From: Neiella holothuriorum
GTDB lineage: Bacteria; Pseudomonadota; Gammaproteobacteria; Enterobacterales; Neiellaceae
Reading direction: 5' to 3'
Assembly: GCF_019457915.1 (NCBI RefSeq)
Contig: NZ_JAHZSS010000005.1
Span: 1-64,000 of the forward strand
Length of the DNA stretch: 64,000 bases
In this document: one piece after another, positions 26,147 to 35,383 of the stretch
Layout: each line of letters begins with the position of its first letter
Numbering within the stretch: position 1 is the stretch's first letter
The notes under the pieces: generated by a model
What the model was told of the DNA's origin: nothing
Seen by the model: only the letters and a program-made list of their open reading frames with translations
Database searches by the model: none
Position numbers and translations under genes: made by a program

Positions 26147-27502
26147 CTAATTAATCCAGTCAATAACTTGCTGACCAACACCGGCAATACTGGGCAGTTC
26201 GATTAACGGCGCCACAACCCACAGCAGTAAGCAGGCTGTAACCGGCCCCGCCCATGAGCGTATGTATGGTGTGAATCCAACTTGAACCGACTTCTTCAAA
26301 AACAATGGGTACGACACAAACGTGACAAACAATTGGGCTAAGGACAGCGCCGCTGCATAGTGGATTAGATCGGCATTCGAAAACGCCAACGCGAAAAACA
26401 CGGGTACCGTTAACGGAATGCAAATCAGTTGCCAGTTAAAATTGTGGCGGGTATTTCCGACCGCCTGAGCCGCTAAACCGGCGTTGATCGTAAAAGACCG
26501 TAAGGTGCCAAATAACGCCATAAGCGGCACTAGGCTTGCCACTGCCATATACGCTTCACCGTACAAAATGGTGACAGCCCAAGGGGCAAATAACGCCAAC
26601 ACAATAAACACTAACGCGCTGTATTTTGCTGTTTTTCGGGTGTTATCAAGCACCGTCTTTTTAAGTTTTTCTGCATCGTGTTGATCCCTTGCCATTGCCG
26701 GCAAAACCACTCGAGCAAGTACTGGGCGAATCACTCGCATTGGGTAACGAATCAACTCTTTGGCAAGCGAATAAATGCCCAGCATTTCAGGCCCTAATGC
26801 CTTGCCGACGACCAGTTGGTCGACTTGTGACCGCAGCTGGTTAAGTACTTGTGACACTGCGTGATAACCGCCATAAGACATGGCACTCTTGGCGACTTTG
26901 GTGTCGAAACTAAAGTTTGGATGCCAGTGCTTATCAGCAATGATGACAAGGCCAACTAACTGCAAAAAAGCAAAGATTAATGAGCCTGCAATAATCGCCG
27001 GGATCCCCCAATGCCAATAGGCCAAGCCAACGATAACGGCGGCGGTTGACATTAATCGTGCAGCCACCTCTAACTTAGCCAGTTGGTTAGCACGAAATGT
27101 GCGGATCACATTGGCTTGATACTGCGCACTCAGCCCGAGTAATAAGAAGTTAAGTGCCGAAAAAGGAATCAGATATTTCAGCTCTGGGATTTCGTAGAAC
27201 ACCGCCAATGGGATGGCGCTGCTCGCGGCAATAGCAAATCCAGCAATGCCGAGGGTTACACTCACCCAATAGAGTGTTGAATGGGTTTTGCGTTCTGCTT
27301 CGCCAATATGGATGCAATAGCTACTCAATCCCATCCCTTGTATTTCTATGACGATCCAGTTGAGTACATTGACGATCGCCAATGCGCCAAATTCATACGC
27401 CGACAAATACCGAGCTGCGACCATGAGCTGAACCATTTGCACCACAGCCGCGAGCACCGTAGCAACGATCGTCCATTTAACATTACTTTTTTGACTGGCC
27501 AT
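26147..27502 (-). CDS. Wzx-type oligosaccharide flippase
   Basis: A 451-residue polytopic protein with about 12-14 membrane segments, of the MOP/MATE oligosaccharide flippase family. Features include R-Y-L-S-A-Y-E-F-G-A-L-A near helix one, and V-G-K-A-L-G-P-E-M-L-G-I-Y-S-L-A-K-E-L in the middle, typical of Wzx. It would flip undecaprenyl-linked repeat units to the periplasm for polymerisation. A longer reading from 27598 exists, but the ATG at 27502, with GAGG about 9 bases before it, gives the normal N-terminus. Confidence 0.88.
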   Translation of the reverse strand: MASQKSNVKWTIVATVLAAVVQMVQLMVAARYLSAYEFGALAIVNVLNWIVIEIQGMGLSSYCIHIGEAERKTHSTLYWVSVTLGIAGFAIAASSAIPLAVFYEIPELKYLIPFSALNFLLLGLSAQYQANVIRTFRANQLAKLEVAARLMSTAAVIVGLAYWHWGIPAIIAGSLIFAFLQLVGLVIIADKHWHPNFSFDTKVAKSAMSYGGYHAVSQVLNQLRSQVDQLVVGKALGPEMLGIYSLAKELIRYPMRVIRPVLARVVLPAMARDQHDAEKLKKTVLDNTRKTAKYSALVFIVLALFAPWAVTILYGEAYMAVASLVPLMALFGTLRSFTINAGLAAQAVGNTRHNFNWQLICIPLTVPVFFALAFSNADLIHYAAALSLAQLFVTFVSYPLFLKKSVQVGFTPYIRSWAGPVTACLLLWVVAPLIELPSIAGVGQQVIDWIN

Positions 27503-27537
27503 CCTTGCGTCCTCTTCTAAAAGCTCGCTGCTATAAA

Positions 27538-28647
27538 TCAAGCACTCTCGGGAGTCGACGTCATGTGCATTAATAGTTGCTGGGCAGCACCATGCCATGA
27601 AAACAGTTTGGCTCTCGACAAACTTGATTGACTCATTAACTTAGCTTTTTGTTGGTCGCTAAAGAGACTATTCAGCTTTTGTGCCAGCTCCTTCGGATCG
27701 TTCGGGTTAAAGTAATCGGCAGCGTCACCGCAAACCTCCGGAATCGATGCTGCGTTAGCCGCTAACACCGGCGTACCACAGTTCATCGCTTCCAACGGCG
27801 GAATACCGAATCCTTCATAAGTTGACGGAAAAACGAAGCAGTAGGCGCTTTCATAAAGTGCCCTTAACTCTTCATTTGAGACATAGCCCAACCAGTGAAC
27901 CGCGTCTTTATTACCAGACGGTGTTGCATGTTGACCGCCGAAAACAGTCATGTTGGCGCCGCCAGCAATCGCCACTTTGAATGGGACTTCAACCATATTT
28001 TCAATAGCTTGAAGAACTAACTTGAAGTTTTTGTGCTTCGCCATGCTGCTCACGGCAAACAAATATGGAGTATTGTCGAGGTCATATTTTTTTAAGATAT
28101 TTTGATCCGAGGCCACATTCAGAATGTGCTCTCCCCCTTCTGAAATCACACCAATATTTTTAGGATTTACATCATATTGCTTAGCAATATCATTGCGAGA
28201 AAATTCAGATACGGTTAAAACATGATTTGCTGTTTTTAGTAATACGGGAATAAGAATTTGATACCAAAGTTTAAATTTCCAACTATAAACTTCTGGCATT
28301 GATTTGGTAGCAGCATCATGGAGCACCCAAATGTGAGACTTGCGCCATATTGGCGCAGTGTTGCATAAATTAATTAGTCGTTCGCCTTTGCATAGCGCAA
28401 ACGGCAAACTGAACTGCTCCCACAATAATCCCGGCAATTTCCCCATCTTCTGTACAACAATATTTTTATAGCAAGGTGTTTCTCCGCAATTCTCCGGCAC
28501 CAACAATCGAATACGTACCGATCTAGCTAATACTTCATCTTGTTCTAATATTTCATCTAACGCTTTAATCGTTTCATCCGCAAAACGATCTACGCCTGTC
28601 AGTTTACGCCCAAGGAACCGGCCATTAATTGCAAATCTCATAGTCAT
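27538..28647 (-). CDS. glycosyltransferase family 4 protein, mannosyltransferase-like
   Basis: A 369-residue GT4 enzyme. It has [14 protein letters not shown] at the N-terminus, S-S-M-A-K-H-K-N-F at the domain junction and [22 protein letters not shown] as donor site with the E-x7-E pair. Related enzymes transfer mannose from GDP-mannose, which fits ManBC in this locus, but specificity is inference. The start at 28647 (GGAA eight bases upstream) was preferred to 28683. Confidence 0.88.
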   Translation of the reverse strand: MTMRFAINGRFLGRKLTGVDRFADETIKALDEILEQDEVLARSVRIRLLVPENCGETPCYKNIVVQKMGKLPGLLWEQFSLPFALCKGERLINLCNTAPIWRKSHIWVLHDAATKSMPEVYSWKFKLWYQILIPVLLKTANHVLTVSEFSRNDIAKQYDVNPKNIGVISEGGEHILNVASDQNILKKYDLDNTPYLFAVSSMAKHKNFKLVLQAIENMVEVPFKVAIAGGANMTVFGGQHATPSGNKDAVHWLGYVSNEELRALYESAYCFVFPSTYEGFGIPPLEAMNCGTPVLAANAASIPEVCGDAADYFNPNDPKELAQKLNSLFSDQQKAKLMSQSSLSRAKLFSWHGAAQQLLMHMTSTPESA

Positions 28648-28688
28648 ACAAATATTTCCACTTCCGGTGTAGTCAAGATCCATTCGAA

Positions 28689-29378
28689 CTAACAGACAAT
28701 TCGATGTTGTCGAACCTGTGAAAACAAGGCTTCTGCTTCAGCATATGCGGGATGAGCTTTTATTCGCTCGACCATTTTGTTCTTAATTCGCTCTTTCTCT
28801 TCACTCGGAAGTGCCACAAGCATGGCTTGAGGATTTCCATCATTTGACTTTCTAATATTCTCTTTAATTTTTGAAAGAGAATCGTCGCACGATTCACCAA
28901 CATTAAACTGGGTACCAAACTCAGCATTTACTTTGTCAATCACGTGAGTTGTTACATCATTCAAATCTGAATTATCAACAACATAAACATCGTCTAAATA
29001 AGGTAGAACTCCATAATAAAAATCTTTGTAATAACTTAGCGCTTGGCGGATAGAAATCTTTTCATCAACAGCATATAAAGATGCAATTGTCTGTATTGGT
29101 TCACGTACAACTAAGATGCATGGGATTTTATGGCGCACAGCCAACTTAACTTGTATTGGCGCATGTACATGATGGCTAACTTTGGTGCCTGGATTGAAAA
29201 ATGAAAAATAATGATAAAGAAACGTGTTGCCGCTTCGTGGAAATCCCTCAATGCAAATTTCCTTGTCTTGGCTACTACGGCGTTGATAAACATTATTGAT
29301 GCTTAACTTGAGTACCCAATAGAGTATTTCACTGTTCGAAAATGCTGTTTTCAACCAAATTCCGGTGGCTTTCATCAT
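28689..29378 (-). CDS. sulfotransferase family protein
   Basis: A 229-residue PAPS-dependent sulfotransferase-like protein. The 5'-phosphosulfate loop is G-F-P-R-S-G-N-T-F-L (about residues 45-54) and the 3'-phosphate region is V-V-R-E-P-I-Q-T-I-A-S (about 95-105). It would add sulfate to a sugar of the repeat unit or polymer, giving an anionic polysaccharide common in marine bacteria. AAGGAG precedes the ATG. The coding sequence looks more AT-rich than the flanking glycosyltransferases, which hints at separate acquisition. Confidence 0.85.
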   Translation of the reverse strand: MMKATGIWLKTAFSNSEILYWVLKLSINNVYQRRSSQDKEICIEGFPRSGNTFLYHYFSFFNPGTKVSHHVHAPIQVKLAVRHKIPCILVVREPIQTIASLYAVDEKISIRQALSYYKDFYYGVLPYLDDVYVVDNSDLNDVTTHVIDKVNAEFGTQFNVGESCDDSLSKIKENIRKSNDGNPQAMLVALPSEEKERIKNKMVERIKAHPAYAEAEALFSQVRQHRIVC

Positions 29379-29391
29379 CGCATGGCTCCTT

Positions 29392-30549
29392 TTATGCAGC
29401 AGTTACTTTGTTAACGACAGAAGCGATAACTGGCTTGTGATAAGCCACGTAACTCTCATCGATCATACGTTTTATTTGATCGCGAAAGCGTTCGGCCGAA
29501 AATGATTCAGCATGGTTTCTAATAAATGCAGCGTCGAATGACCCGCGATAGCTATCAAATTGATCCAGTGCCGAAACCAGATCATCAACCGATTGGTTTT
29601 TAAAATGAATACCAGTCTTCCCATGCATTACGGTTTCTAATGTGCCGCCTTTAGCCAGCGCAATTACAGGGGTGCCGCAGGCTTGTGCTTCGACCGGTAA
29701 GATGCCGAAATCTTCTTCGGCGGCGAACACAAACCCCTTCGCCTGTTGCATATGCGTGATCAGCGACTCATCATCTTGATAGCCGAGCAACTCAATATTT
29801 TCAGCACCTTGTGCCAGTGCGCTAATTTTGTCGAAATCAGGGCCTGTTCCTATAACTTTGAGTTGTTGTTCGGGGCGTTTTTTAAAGGCTTCAACGATTA
29901 AGTCAATTTTTTTATAAGGCACCATTCGCGATGCAGTTAAAAAATATTCCGACTTTTCTTTGCACAACGAAAAGTTGGTAATGTCTACTGGCGGGTAGAT
30001 GACTTTCGCTTCACGCCGATAACATTTCATAATTCGCTTTTGGATAAAGCTCGAATTTGCCAGAAACTTATCGACACCAAATGATGATCGAATATCCCAA
30101 ATACGGAATCGATGCAAAATATAACGAGTCACCATCGACATAAAACCTTTGTCTAAACCACTTTCTCTTAAGTACTGACTTTGTAAATCCCAAGCATAGC
30201 GAGCCGGGGAGTGGCAGTAACAGACATGGAGTTGGTCTGGCCCTGTGATCACCCCTTTCGCTACTGCATGGCTGGACGATATAACAAGGTCATATGAAGA
30301 CAAATCAAATTGCTCTACCGCGACGGGGAAAAATGGCAAATATTTACGGTAGTGTTTCTGCGCTTTTGGAAAACGCTGAATAAATGAGGTGGTGACATTG
30401 ATATTGGACAGCCAGCCTCGATCTTTTTCTGGTAAAAAATCAACCACAGTAAAAACATCAGCTGCAGGAAAAACTTTTAATATTTCCTGAACAACTTTTT
30501 CACTCCCTGCATTTACAACTAACCATTCATGGATTAAAGCAACCTTCAT
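29392..30549 (-). CDS. glycosyltransferase family 4 protein, WbaZ-like
   Basis: A 385-residue GT4 enzyme with H-E-W-L-V-V-N-A-G-S-E-K-V near the start, C-Y-C-H-S-P-A-R-Y-A-W-D, A-S-R-M-V-P-Y-K-K-I-D and E-E-D-F-G-I-L-P-V-E-A-Q-A-C-G-T-P. This pattern matches a well-known group of mannosyltransferase-type enzymes of surface polysaccharide loci. Donor and linkage cannot be fixed from sequence. AGGAG precedes the ATG. It is followed on the minus strand by the sulfotransferase gene 13 bases away. Confidence 0.9.
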   Translation of the reverse strand: MKVALIHEWLVVNAGSEKVVQEILKVFPAADVFTVVDFLPEKDRGWLSNINVTTSFIQRFPKAQKHYRKYLPFFPVAVEQFDLSSYDLVISSSHAVAKGVITGPDQLHVCYCHSPARYAWDLQSQYLRESGLDKGFMSMVTRYILHRFRIWDIRSSFGVDKFLANSSFIQKRIMKCYRREAKVIYPPVDITNFSLCKEKSEYFLTASRMVPYKKIDLIVEAFKKRPEQQLKVIGTGPDFDKISALAQGAENIELLGYQDDESLITHMQQAKGFVFAAEEDFGILPVEAQACGTPVIALAKGGTLETVMHGKTGIHFKNQSVDDLVSALDQFDSYRGSFDAAFIRNHAESFSAERFRDQIKRMIDESYVAYHKPVIASVVNKVTAA

Positions 30550-30604
30550 GGTATCGATCTCCTATCAAGAATCCCTATTAACGGTAGAGTAAAACTATGT
30601 CACT

Positions 30605-31909
30605 TTATAGATTGCACCCTGCGGTAAATTCATCTTCCGCTAAAATATAAGAACGTGGTTTATCGGTTAGCGAGATACTATTTACACCCGACTTTAATTG
30701 CTCTCCACCAAATACATCATCAACAGGTGAATCACCAGAACGGTTTATATCGACAGTTGCACTTCCTTCGCCCCAAAGCGTTAAGAGTTTGCCCCCACCT
30801 TGTAAGTCATGACGTAAAATAGTGCACTTTGTTAATAAGCCATCAACGGTACCGGACAATACTTGAGGAACTTCCTGGTGCAGTAGAATGAGGTAATTTG
30901 CCGCAGGTTTTTCTTTGTATTCATCGTTCCAGAATCCAAACTGCTGTTCTCGGTCTTGTTTATTGGCTGTTGATTTATCGACAAGCTCGAAGAAGTGAAG
31001 CCCTTTGATACTGTCTAACGTTTTCAATAACAGAAAGTATTTGAGCGAATGTAGTCCCGAATCTTCATAAGAAAAGCCATGATGATCTTCACTAGTGGGC
31101 CAGCCCATCTCGGTAACGTAAATTGATGTGCCTGTTGGTTTTAGCTTTTCATTTAGTCGTAATAGATAATCATACGAATGCTCAGCCGTTCTTAGGTCGG
31201 GGTTGTGGATCCGATAAAAGGTATAAGGGTGAACCGCAAATCCATCGACAAACGCCAGTAAACCTTGGTCGATCGCTTCATCGGTCCAAGGGCTATCGTA
31301 ACCAGATGTGCTACCACCTAAGACAATGGTTTCAGGGTTTACCGCCTTAACGGCCGCTGCACACGGCTTCGCCATCTTCACATACGAGGTTGCGGTTCCT
31401 TTCGCTCGATCCGCATTCCCCAAACCACCATTCCATTCATTCCAAATCTCGAATACCGGTTTATAGCTGGCAAATTCGTTGGCCATATAGCGGCAATACT
31501 CAGCAAAGCCATTGATTGCCTCATCTGTTTGCGGTTGGCCGCCGCCGTACAGGGAATTGCCATACGCCAAAATAATCACGGGCTTAAGGCCCTTACTGGC
31601 TGCTACTTTTGTTTCTGCCATCATGTTAGCGCCACGCCAGTTGGGCTTATAGCCAACATCCTTTAGTTCGACATCGGTCCACCACACTTCGCTTCTAAAC
31701 GAATTTGCGCCGGCCTGAATTGAAAGCTGAGCCCCTTTTTCAGCAGCAAAGGTATTCAAAACAAACACGCGATTAAAACCAAACAAGAAGTCGTCGGCGA
31801 TTCCATTGCTCGTTGCCATTAGCGACACCAATGCGCCCATCATTAGCTTGCGGGCACTATCGAAAAGACACTGGAGGGCCTTAAGTGGCCGGCGAAAGTG
31901 CAATCGCAT
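30605..31909 (-). CDS. secreted glycoside hydrolase of clan A type (GH39/GH5-like)
   Basis: A 434-residue protein with a hydrophobic leader (about residues 20-38, ending near G-I-A-D-D) and a (beta/alpha)8-type body. E-I-W-N-E-W-N carries the likely acid/base Glu and V-T-E-M-G-W-P the likely nucleophile Glu, the clan GH-A arrangement. Such enzymes in polysaccharide loci trim or release the polymer in the periplasm or outside. AAGGAG precedes the ATG, which overlaps the end of the polymerase gene by 29 bases, so expression is coupled. Substrate unknown; probably the polymer itself. Confidence 0.8.
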   Translation of the reverse strand: MRLHFRRPLKALQCLFDSARKLMMGALVSLMATSNGIADDFLFGFNRVFVLNTFAAEKGAQLSIQAGANSFRSEVWWTDVELKDVGYKPNWRGANMMAETKVAASKGLKPVIILAYGNSLYGGGQPQTDEAINGFAEYCRYMANEFASYKPVFEIWNEWNGGLGNADRAKGTATSYVKMAKPCAAAVKAVNPETIVLGGSTSGYDSPWTDEAIDQGLLAFVDGFAVHPYTFYRIHNPDLRTAEHSYDYLLRLNEKLKPTGTSIYVTEMGWPTSEDHHGFSYEDSGLHSLKYFLLLKTLDSIKGLHFFELVDKSTANKQDREQQFGFWNDEYKEKPAANYLILLHQEVPQVLSGTVDGLLTKCTILRHDLQGGGKLLTLWGEGSATVDINRSGDSPVDDVFGGEQLKSGVNSISLTDKPRSYILAEDEFTAGCNL

Positions 31910-33257
31910 CGTTTGCTCCTTGATTTGATAAGGTTTGGGAAATCGCTATACACACGCCGAGTAACAACCACATAAAAGGCATTGCTAAATCGGGCACGCT
32001 AATCATGGCGCCAATCAACATGCCCAGCACAGTGACGCTAATGGCTTTGTCATTGTCACTGGCTGATTTTCCTAAAATACGAATGACGCAAGCGAATGTT
32101 ATAACGAGGAAAATAATTCCGAATAAGCCGTTTGAGGCCAAGGTGTTAGCCAGCCAGCTGGACGCACGGTTACTTCCAACGCCAACCCCAATGCCATAGG
32201 TTTCAAACAACAACCCAACGGCGTGGAAATCTGCCTGGCTGCGGGCAACGCCCGAATTAGATGACAATTTGTTGAGAAACACTTTTTCGAGGTATTGACC
32301 ATCAAAAAACAACGTATCGAACGCCAACAACAGAACCGCCATGAGGGTGCCGCCAACAATCACCACGGTGATGCGCCGAAACAGTTCCAAATCAATTTTC
32401 TTGAACGATAGGAAGAGATACGTTGCGAACAACAGCACGCAACCGACAATCGCCGTTGTTGACGACGTCAATAACAGCATCAACGCCAGCCCACCAATCA
32501 ATAGCCGATGCCGTTTGGCAACGATCATCAAGCCAAGCAAACCAATGCTATGCATCGCCATAACCGACGGCTCGACAAAGGTGGCCGAAACCCGCTTAAC
32601 GCCATTGGCAAATTGATCAAATGACTGTGCGCCGCCAGCGTTGGAATTGATGATTTCGCTTGGCCAATACAAGCCAACACTAAACGCCACCATCTGATAG
32701 GCGCCGACCAACACAATTAGCCAAACGGCAAGCTCACAGCCCTTGATGACGTCTTTTACGCTGGCCTTTTGCTTCGACAAGATGAAGAACGCAAAAAAGC
32801 AAAGTAAGAAGTTAAAAACGATATAAACAGATTGGAAAACATTGCCCATGCCAAAGCGAAGCGGCAGCAAGCCCGCAGACACCGAAATTCCCTCCCGCGG
32901 CGACATGATTTTTACATCGCCAGCAAAGACCTTTGGCGCAAGTACCGCACAAAGCACGGCGTACATTGAAAACAGCAGTAAGGCCCAAATTTCTTTAGGG
33001 AATCGCATGGCAACGAGTCGTTCTCCGCCACTTGCTCGAACATCTTTAACCACCAGGTTAAATACATGGAAAAAACCCACCGCTAGCATTAGGTAAGCGG
33101 GTGTCATACCAATAAACCGGCCAGCAGCAACCAGCAAAAACGGGCTTGCTGCTTGAAACGTTGCGCACACAATCGTTGCCTTCAGCCAATTCTTTGGCGA
33201 ACTTAACGACCACATTAATAGCAGCGCAAATAGTGGGAAGAAGCCGGTTATGATCAT
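31881..33257 (-). CDS. O-antigen polymerase/ligase-like (Wzy-type) membrane protein
   Basis: A 458-residue polytopic protein with about ten to twelve membrane segments. A large periplasmic loop in the second half contains L-F-E-T-Y-G-I-G-V-G-V-G-S-N-R-A, the G-x-G-x-G-S-N-R motif seen in Wzy/WaaL-family proteins. It would polymerise flipped repeat units. It lies between epsF and the secreted glycosidase, as expected for a Wzx/Wzy pathway. Confidence 0.85.
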   Translation of the reverse strand: MIITGFFPLFALLLMWSLSSPKNWLKATIVCATFQAASPFLLVAAGRFIGMTPAYLMLAVGFFHVFNLVVKDVRASGGERLVAMRFPKEIWALLLFSMYAVLCAVLAPKVFAGDVKIMSPREGISVSAGLLPLRFGMGNVFQSVYIVFNFLLCFFAFFILSKQKASVKDVIKGCELAVWLIVLVGAYQMVAFSVGLYWPSEIINSNAGGAQSFDQFANGVKRVSATFVEPSVMAMHSIGLLGLMIVAKRHRLLIGGLALMLLLTSSTTAIVGCVLLFATYLFLSFKKIDLELFRRITVVIVGGTLMAVLLLAFDTLFFDGQYLEKVFLNKLSSNSGVARSQADFHAVGLLFETYGIGVGVGSNRASSWLANTLASNGLFGIIFLVITFACVIRILGKSASDNDKAISVTVLGMLIGAMISVPDLAMPFMWLLLGVCIAISQTLSNQGANDAIALSPAT

Positions 33258-33282
33258 CGGTTAATCACCATCCAATTGAGAT

Positions 33283-34614
33283 TTAAATCTCAATTGCGAA
33301 CTCCATAGAGCCATGCATTGCAGTGAGATCTTCGATACTTCTCACCTTCGGGCTAACCAACTCTCTGCCGACCACGCCAACGGCGGTCATGAAGCTTGCA
33401 AAAATAAAGGCCGCAACCGTAAACAAGCCGGTTCGTGGACCGGTTGGTTTTAGGGGCGCCGAAGCCCACGACAACACGCTGACATCGATGGCCTGCTTTT
33501 GGCTGGATAGATTCACTTGCGACAAGCCGTCATTCACTAAATCAAATGCTTTCTCCATATTGACAATGTCTTGCTGCAATAAGGCGATATAGTTGGAGTG
33601 ACGACGCAGCTCTAACACCACGCTTTTTTGCTTCTCTATGGCTAGGATCAATTCGGAGATGCGCGAGCTGGTAATGCGCTCACTTGAGTCAATCGAGCTG
33701 GTAATTTGACTTGTTTCAAACGCGATTTTTGCCATAACCGTCGCTATTTCAGCGTTGAGCGAAGTGACGATGGGGTGGTTAACGCCCAGTTGCTCCATTG
33801 CCGTTGAGCGCTGTTTTTCGAGTTGAAGCAGCTGAGATTTCATATTTGAGATCAGTGGGTTGTTCAGTACCTCTTGGAGCACGTCACTGTTGCCTCCCGC
33901 GCCTTGTTTCGACATGGTGTCGACCTGCATGCCCTGCACCAAGGTAAGCTGCTTCATCATGTCCGCCAGCTTCATGGTTTCTAAATCCAACTTACCGTAG
34001 TCGCCCACAATGCCGTGCTTCACTTGATAGTCAGTAAGTGCGGTTAAACCCTCTTGGTAACGATCACGCAGGTTATCCACTTGTCCATGAAACCATTCAA
34101 CGTATTGCTTAGCTGGCTGAACCTTAATATCAAGCGCGATTTGCTTGTAGGCTTCAGTGAATGCATTGACAATTTGGGCCGACTTTTCGGCATCCGAGCT
34201 GGTGTAAACAATATTGAGTACATTGCTATCTCGTGCTGGCGCCACTTCCAGGCTGCGTCGCAACAAAGCACCGATCCAAAGATTTTTATCACCAACGCCC
34301 AGCGTTTCCTGCAGCCAGGCTTCGGTAAATTCAGGCGATTCATCGAGCCCCAACAGCTCAACGGCACGGACTGCGACACGATCTGAGCGAATGATTTCGA
34401 CTTGCGTGGCAATAATGAGTGGGAAGAGATTTGATGGTACGTTTCGCACCAGCGGATCGGGCGACTCAATATTAACGACCATCTTTGACGCGGCGGTAAA
34501 GGTCGGCGACATCAGCTTACCAATAATAAATACCGCAACAGCAACACCGATAGGTATCAGCACCAGAAACCATAGACGGGCTTTAAATAGTTCCATTAAT
34601 TGATTAATACTCAT
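33283..34614 (-). CDS. epsF: chain length determinant protein EpsF (Wzz/PCP type)
   Basis: A 443-residue polysaccharide co-polymerase. It has an N-terminal membrane segment (about residues 13-32), a Wzz-like start, a long periplasmic coiled-coil region and a second membrane segment near residues 395-415 preceded by a Pro-rich K-P-T-G-P-R motif. It controls chain length with the Wzy-like protein and EpsG. The ATG at 34614 follows AAAGGA by nine bases and overlaps the end of epsI by 11 bases. Confidence 0.9.
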   Translation of the reverse strand: MSINQLMELFKARLWFLVLIPIGVAVAVFIIGKLMSPTFTAASKMVVNIESPDPLVRNVPSNLFPLIIATQVEIIRSDRVAVRAVELLGLDESPEFTEAWLQETLGVGDKNLWIGALLRRSLEVAPARDSNVLNIVYTSSDAEKSAQIVNAFTEAYKQIALDIKVQPAKQYVEWFHGQVDNLRDRYQEGLTALTDYQVKHGIVGDYGKLDLETMKLADMMKQLTLVQGMQVDTMSKQGAGGNSDVLQEVLNNPLISNMKSQLLQLEKQRSTAMEQLGVNHPIVTSLNAEIATVMAKIAFETSQITSSIDSSERITSSRISELILAIEKQKSVVLELRRHSNYIALLQQDIVNMEKAFDLVNDGLSQVNLSSQKQAIDVSVLSWASAPLKPTGPRTGLFTVAAFIFASFMTAVGVVGRELVSPKVRSIEDLTAMHGSMEFAIEI

Positions 34615-35383
34615 GGCCAGCATTCCTTTCGCTCAGTCGATTTTGGGCAATTTGCGGTAAGTTGGGCTCGCCCGATTGAAGCATTAATTGCTGCAGGGGC
34701 TCGGAAGACGCAGAAACAAAGTCTTTAAGAAAATGTGCAAGCAAGGTGGCCGCTTCGTCCTCAGACAAATTAGCCCCCGCTCGAGTTGAAGCTCGAACCA
34801 AGATGCCATCAGGTATATGACCGGTAAGCCCTTGCTGAAAAATGTGTTGGCGTGTCTGTTGCCCTGACGTGCTGAAAAAATCGCCAATTCGCATCCAATA
34901 ATTCACAACTTCGATGCCATAACCATTTCGAGTGGTCATAGTCACACCTGCTACTAGCTGCACCGGACTGTTGTTACCTAAGTTGAATTTTTGAGGCGTT
35001 AGGGTTTCGACCTTGTAGCCTTGGGCTTTGTAACAGAGCGGCGGCTGGTGAATTTTGAGTTCTTGCGTTTGCTGCTGCCCCCAAGCTAACGCCAACATGA
35101 TGATATGACCTTGTTGGTGCTGGTAATTGACCATTTCAACCAGATCGTAAGGCTGGTTTTCGGTCGCCACACTGACCTGCATAAATGGAGAGTCGACTTG
35201 CTGCCAAGCTGAAAACCTCGCCGGGAGCTGTTGCTTGACGTCAAAATCGAGGGGTGTCACCTTCTTGGTTGGCGTTAATATTTGGGCCGCCAGATAGCTA
35301 GCCAGTAGCAACGCAACAATGACCACGAACTTAACAACGATCACTAACTGAAAAGCAGACGCTGGCCGATTCATACCCTTCAT
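34604..35383 (-). CDS. epsI: exosortase-associated EpsI protein
   Basis: A 259-residue protein with one N-terminal membrane segment (about residues 14-35) and a periplasmic EpsI domain. The telltale motif is I-H-Q-P-P-L-C-Y-K-A-Q-G-Y, matching the H-x-P-x-x-C-Y pattern of the family. EpsI proteins accompany exosortases, either fused or adjacent, and probably act in polymer or protein processing. The gene overlaps exosortase by four bases and epsF by 11. Confidence 0.92.
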   Translation of the reverse strand: MKGMNRPASAFQLVIVVKFVVIVALLLASYLAAQILTPTKKVTPLDFDVKQQLPARFSAWQQVDSPFMQVSVATENQPYDLVEMVNYQHQQGHIIMLALAWGQQQTQELKIHQPPLCYKAQGYKVETLTPQKFNLGNNSPVQLVAGVTMTTRNGYGIEVVNYWMRIGDFFSTSGQQTRQHIFQQGLTGHIPDGILVRASTRAGANLSEDEAATLLAHFLKDFVSASSEPLQQLMLQSGEPNLPQIAQNRLSERNAGHEY

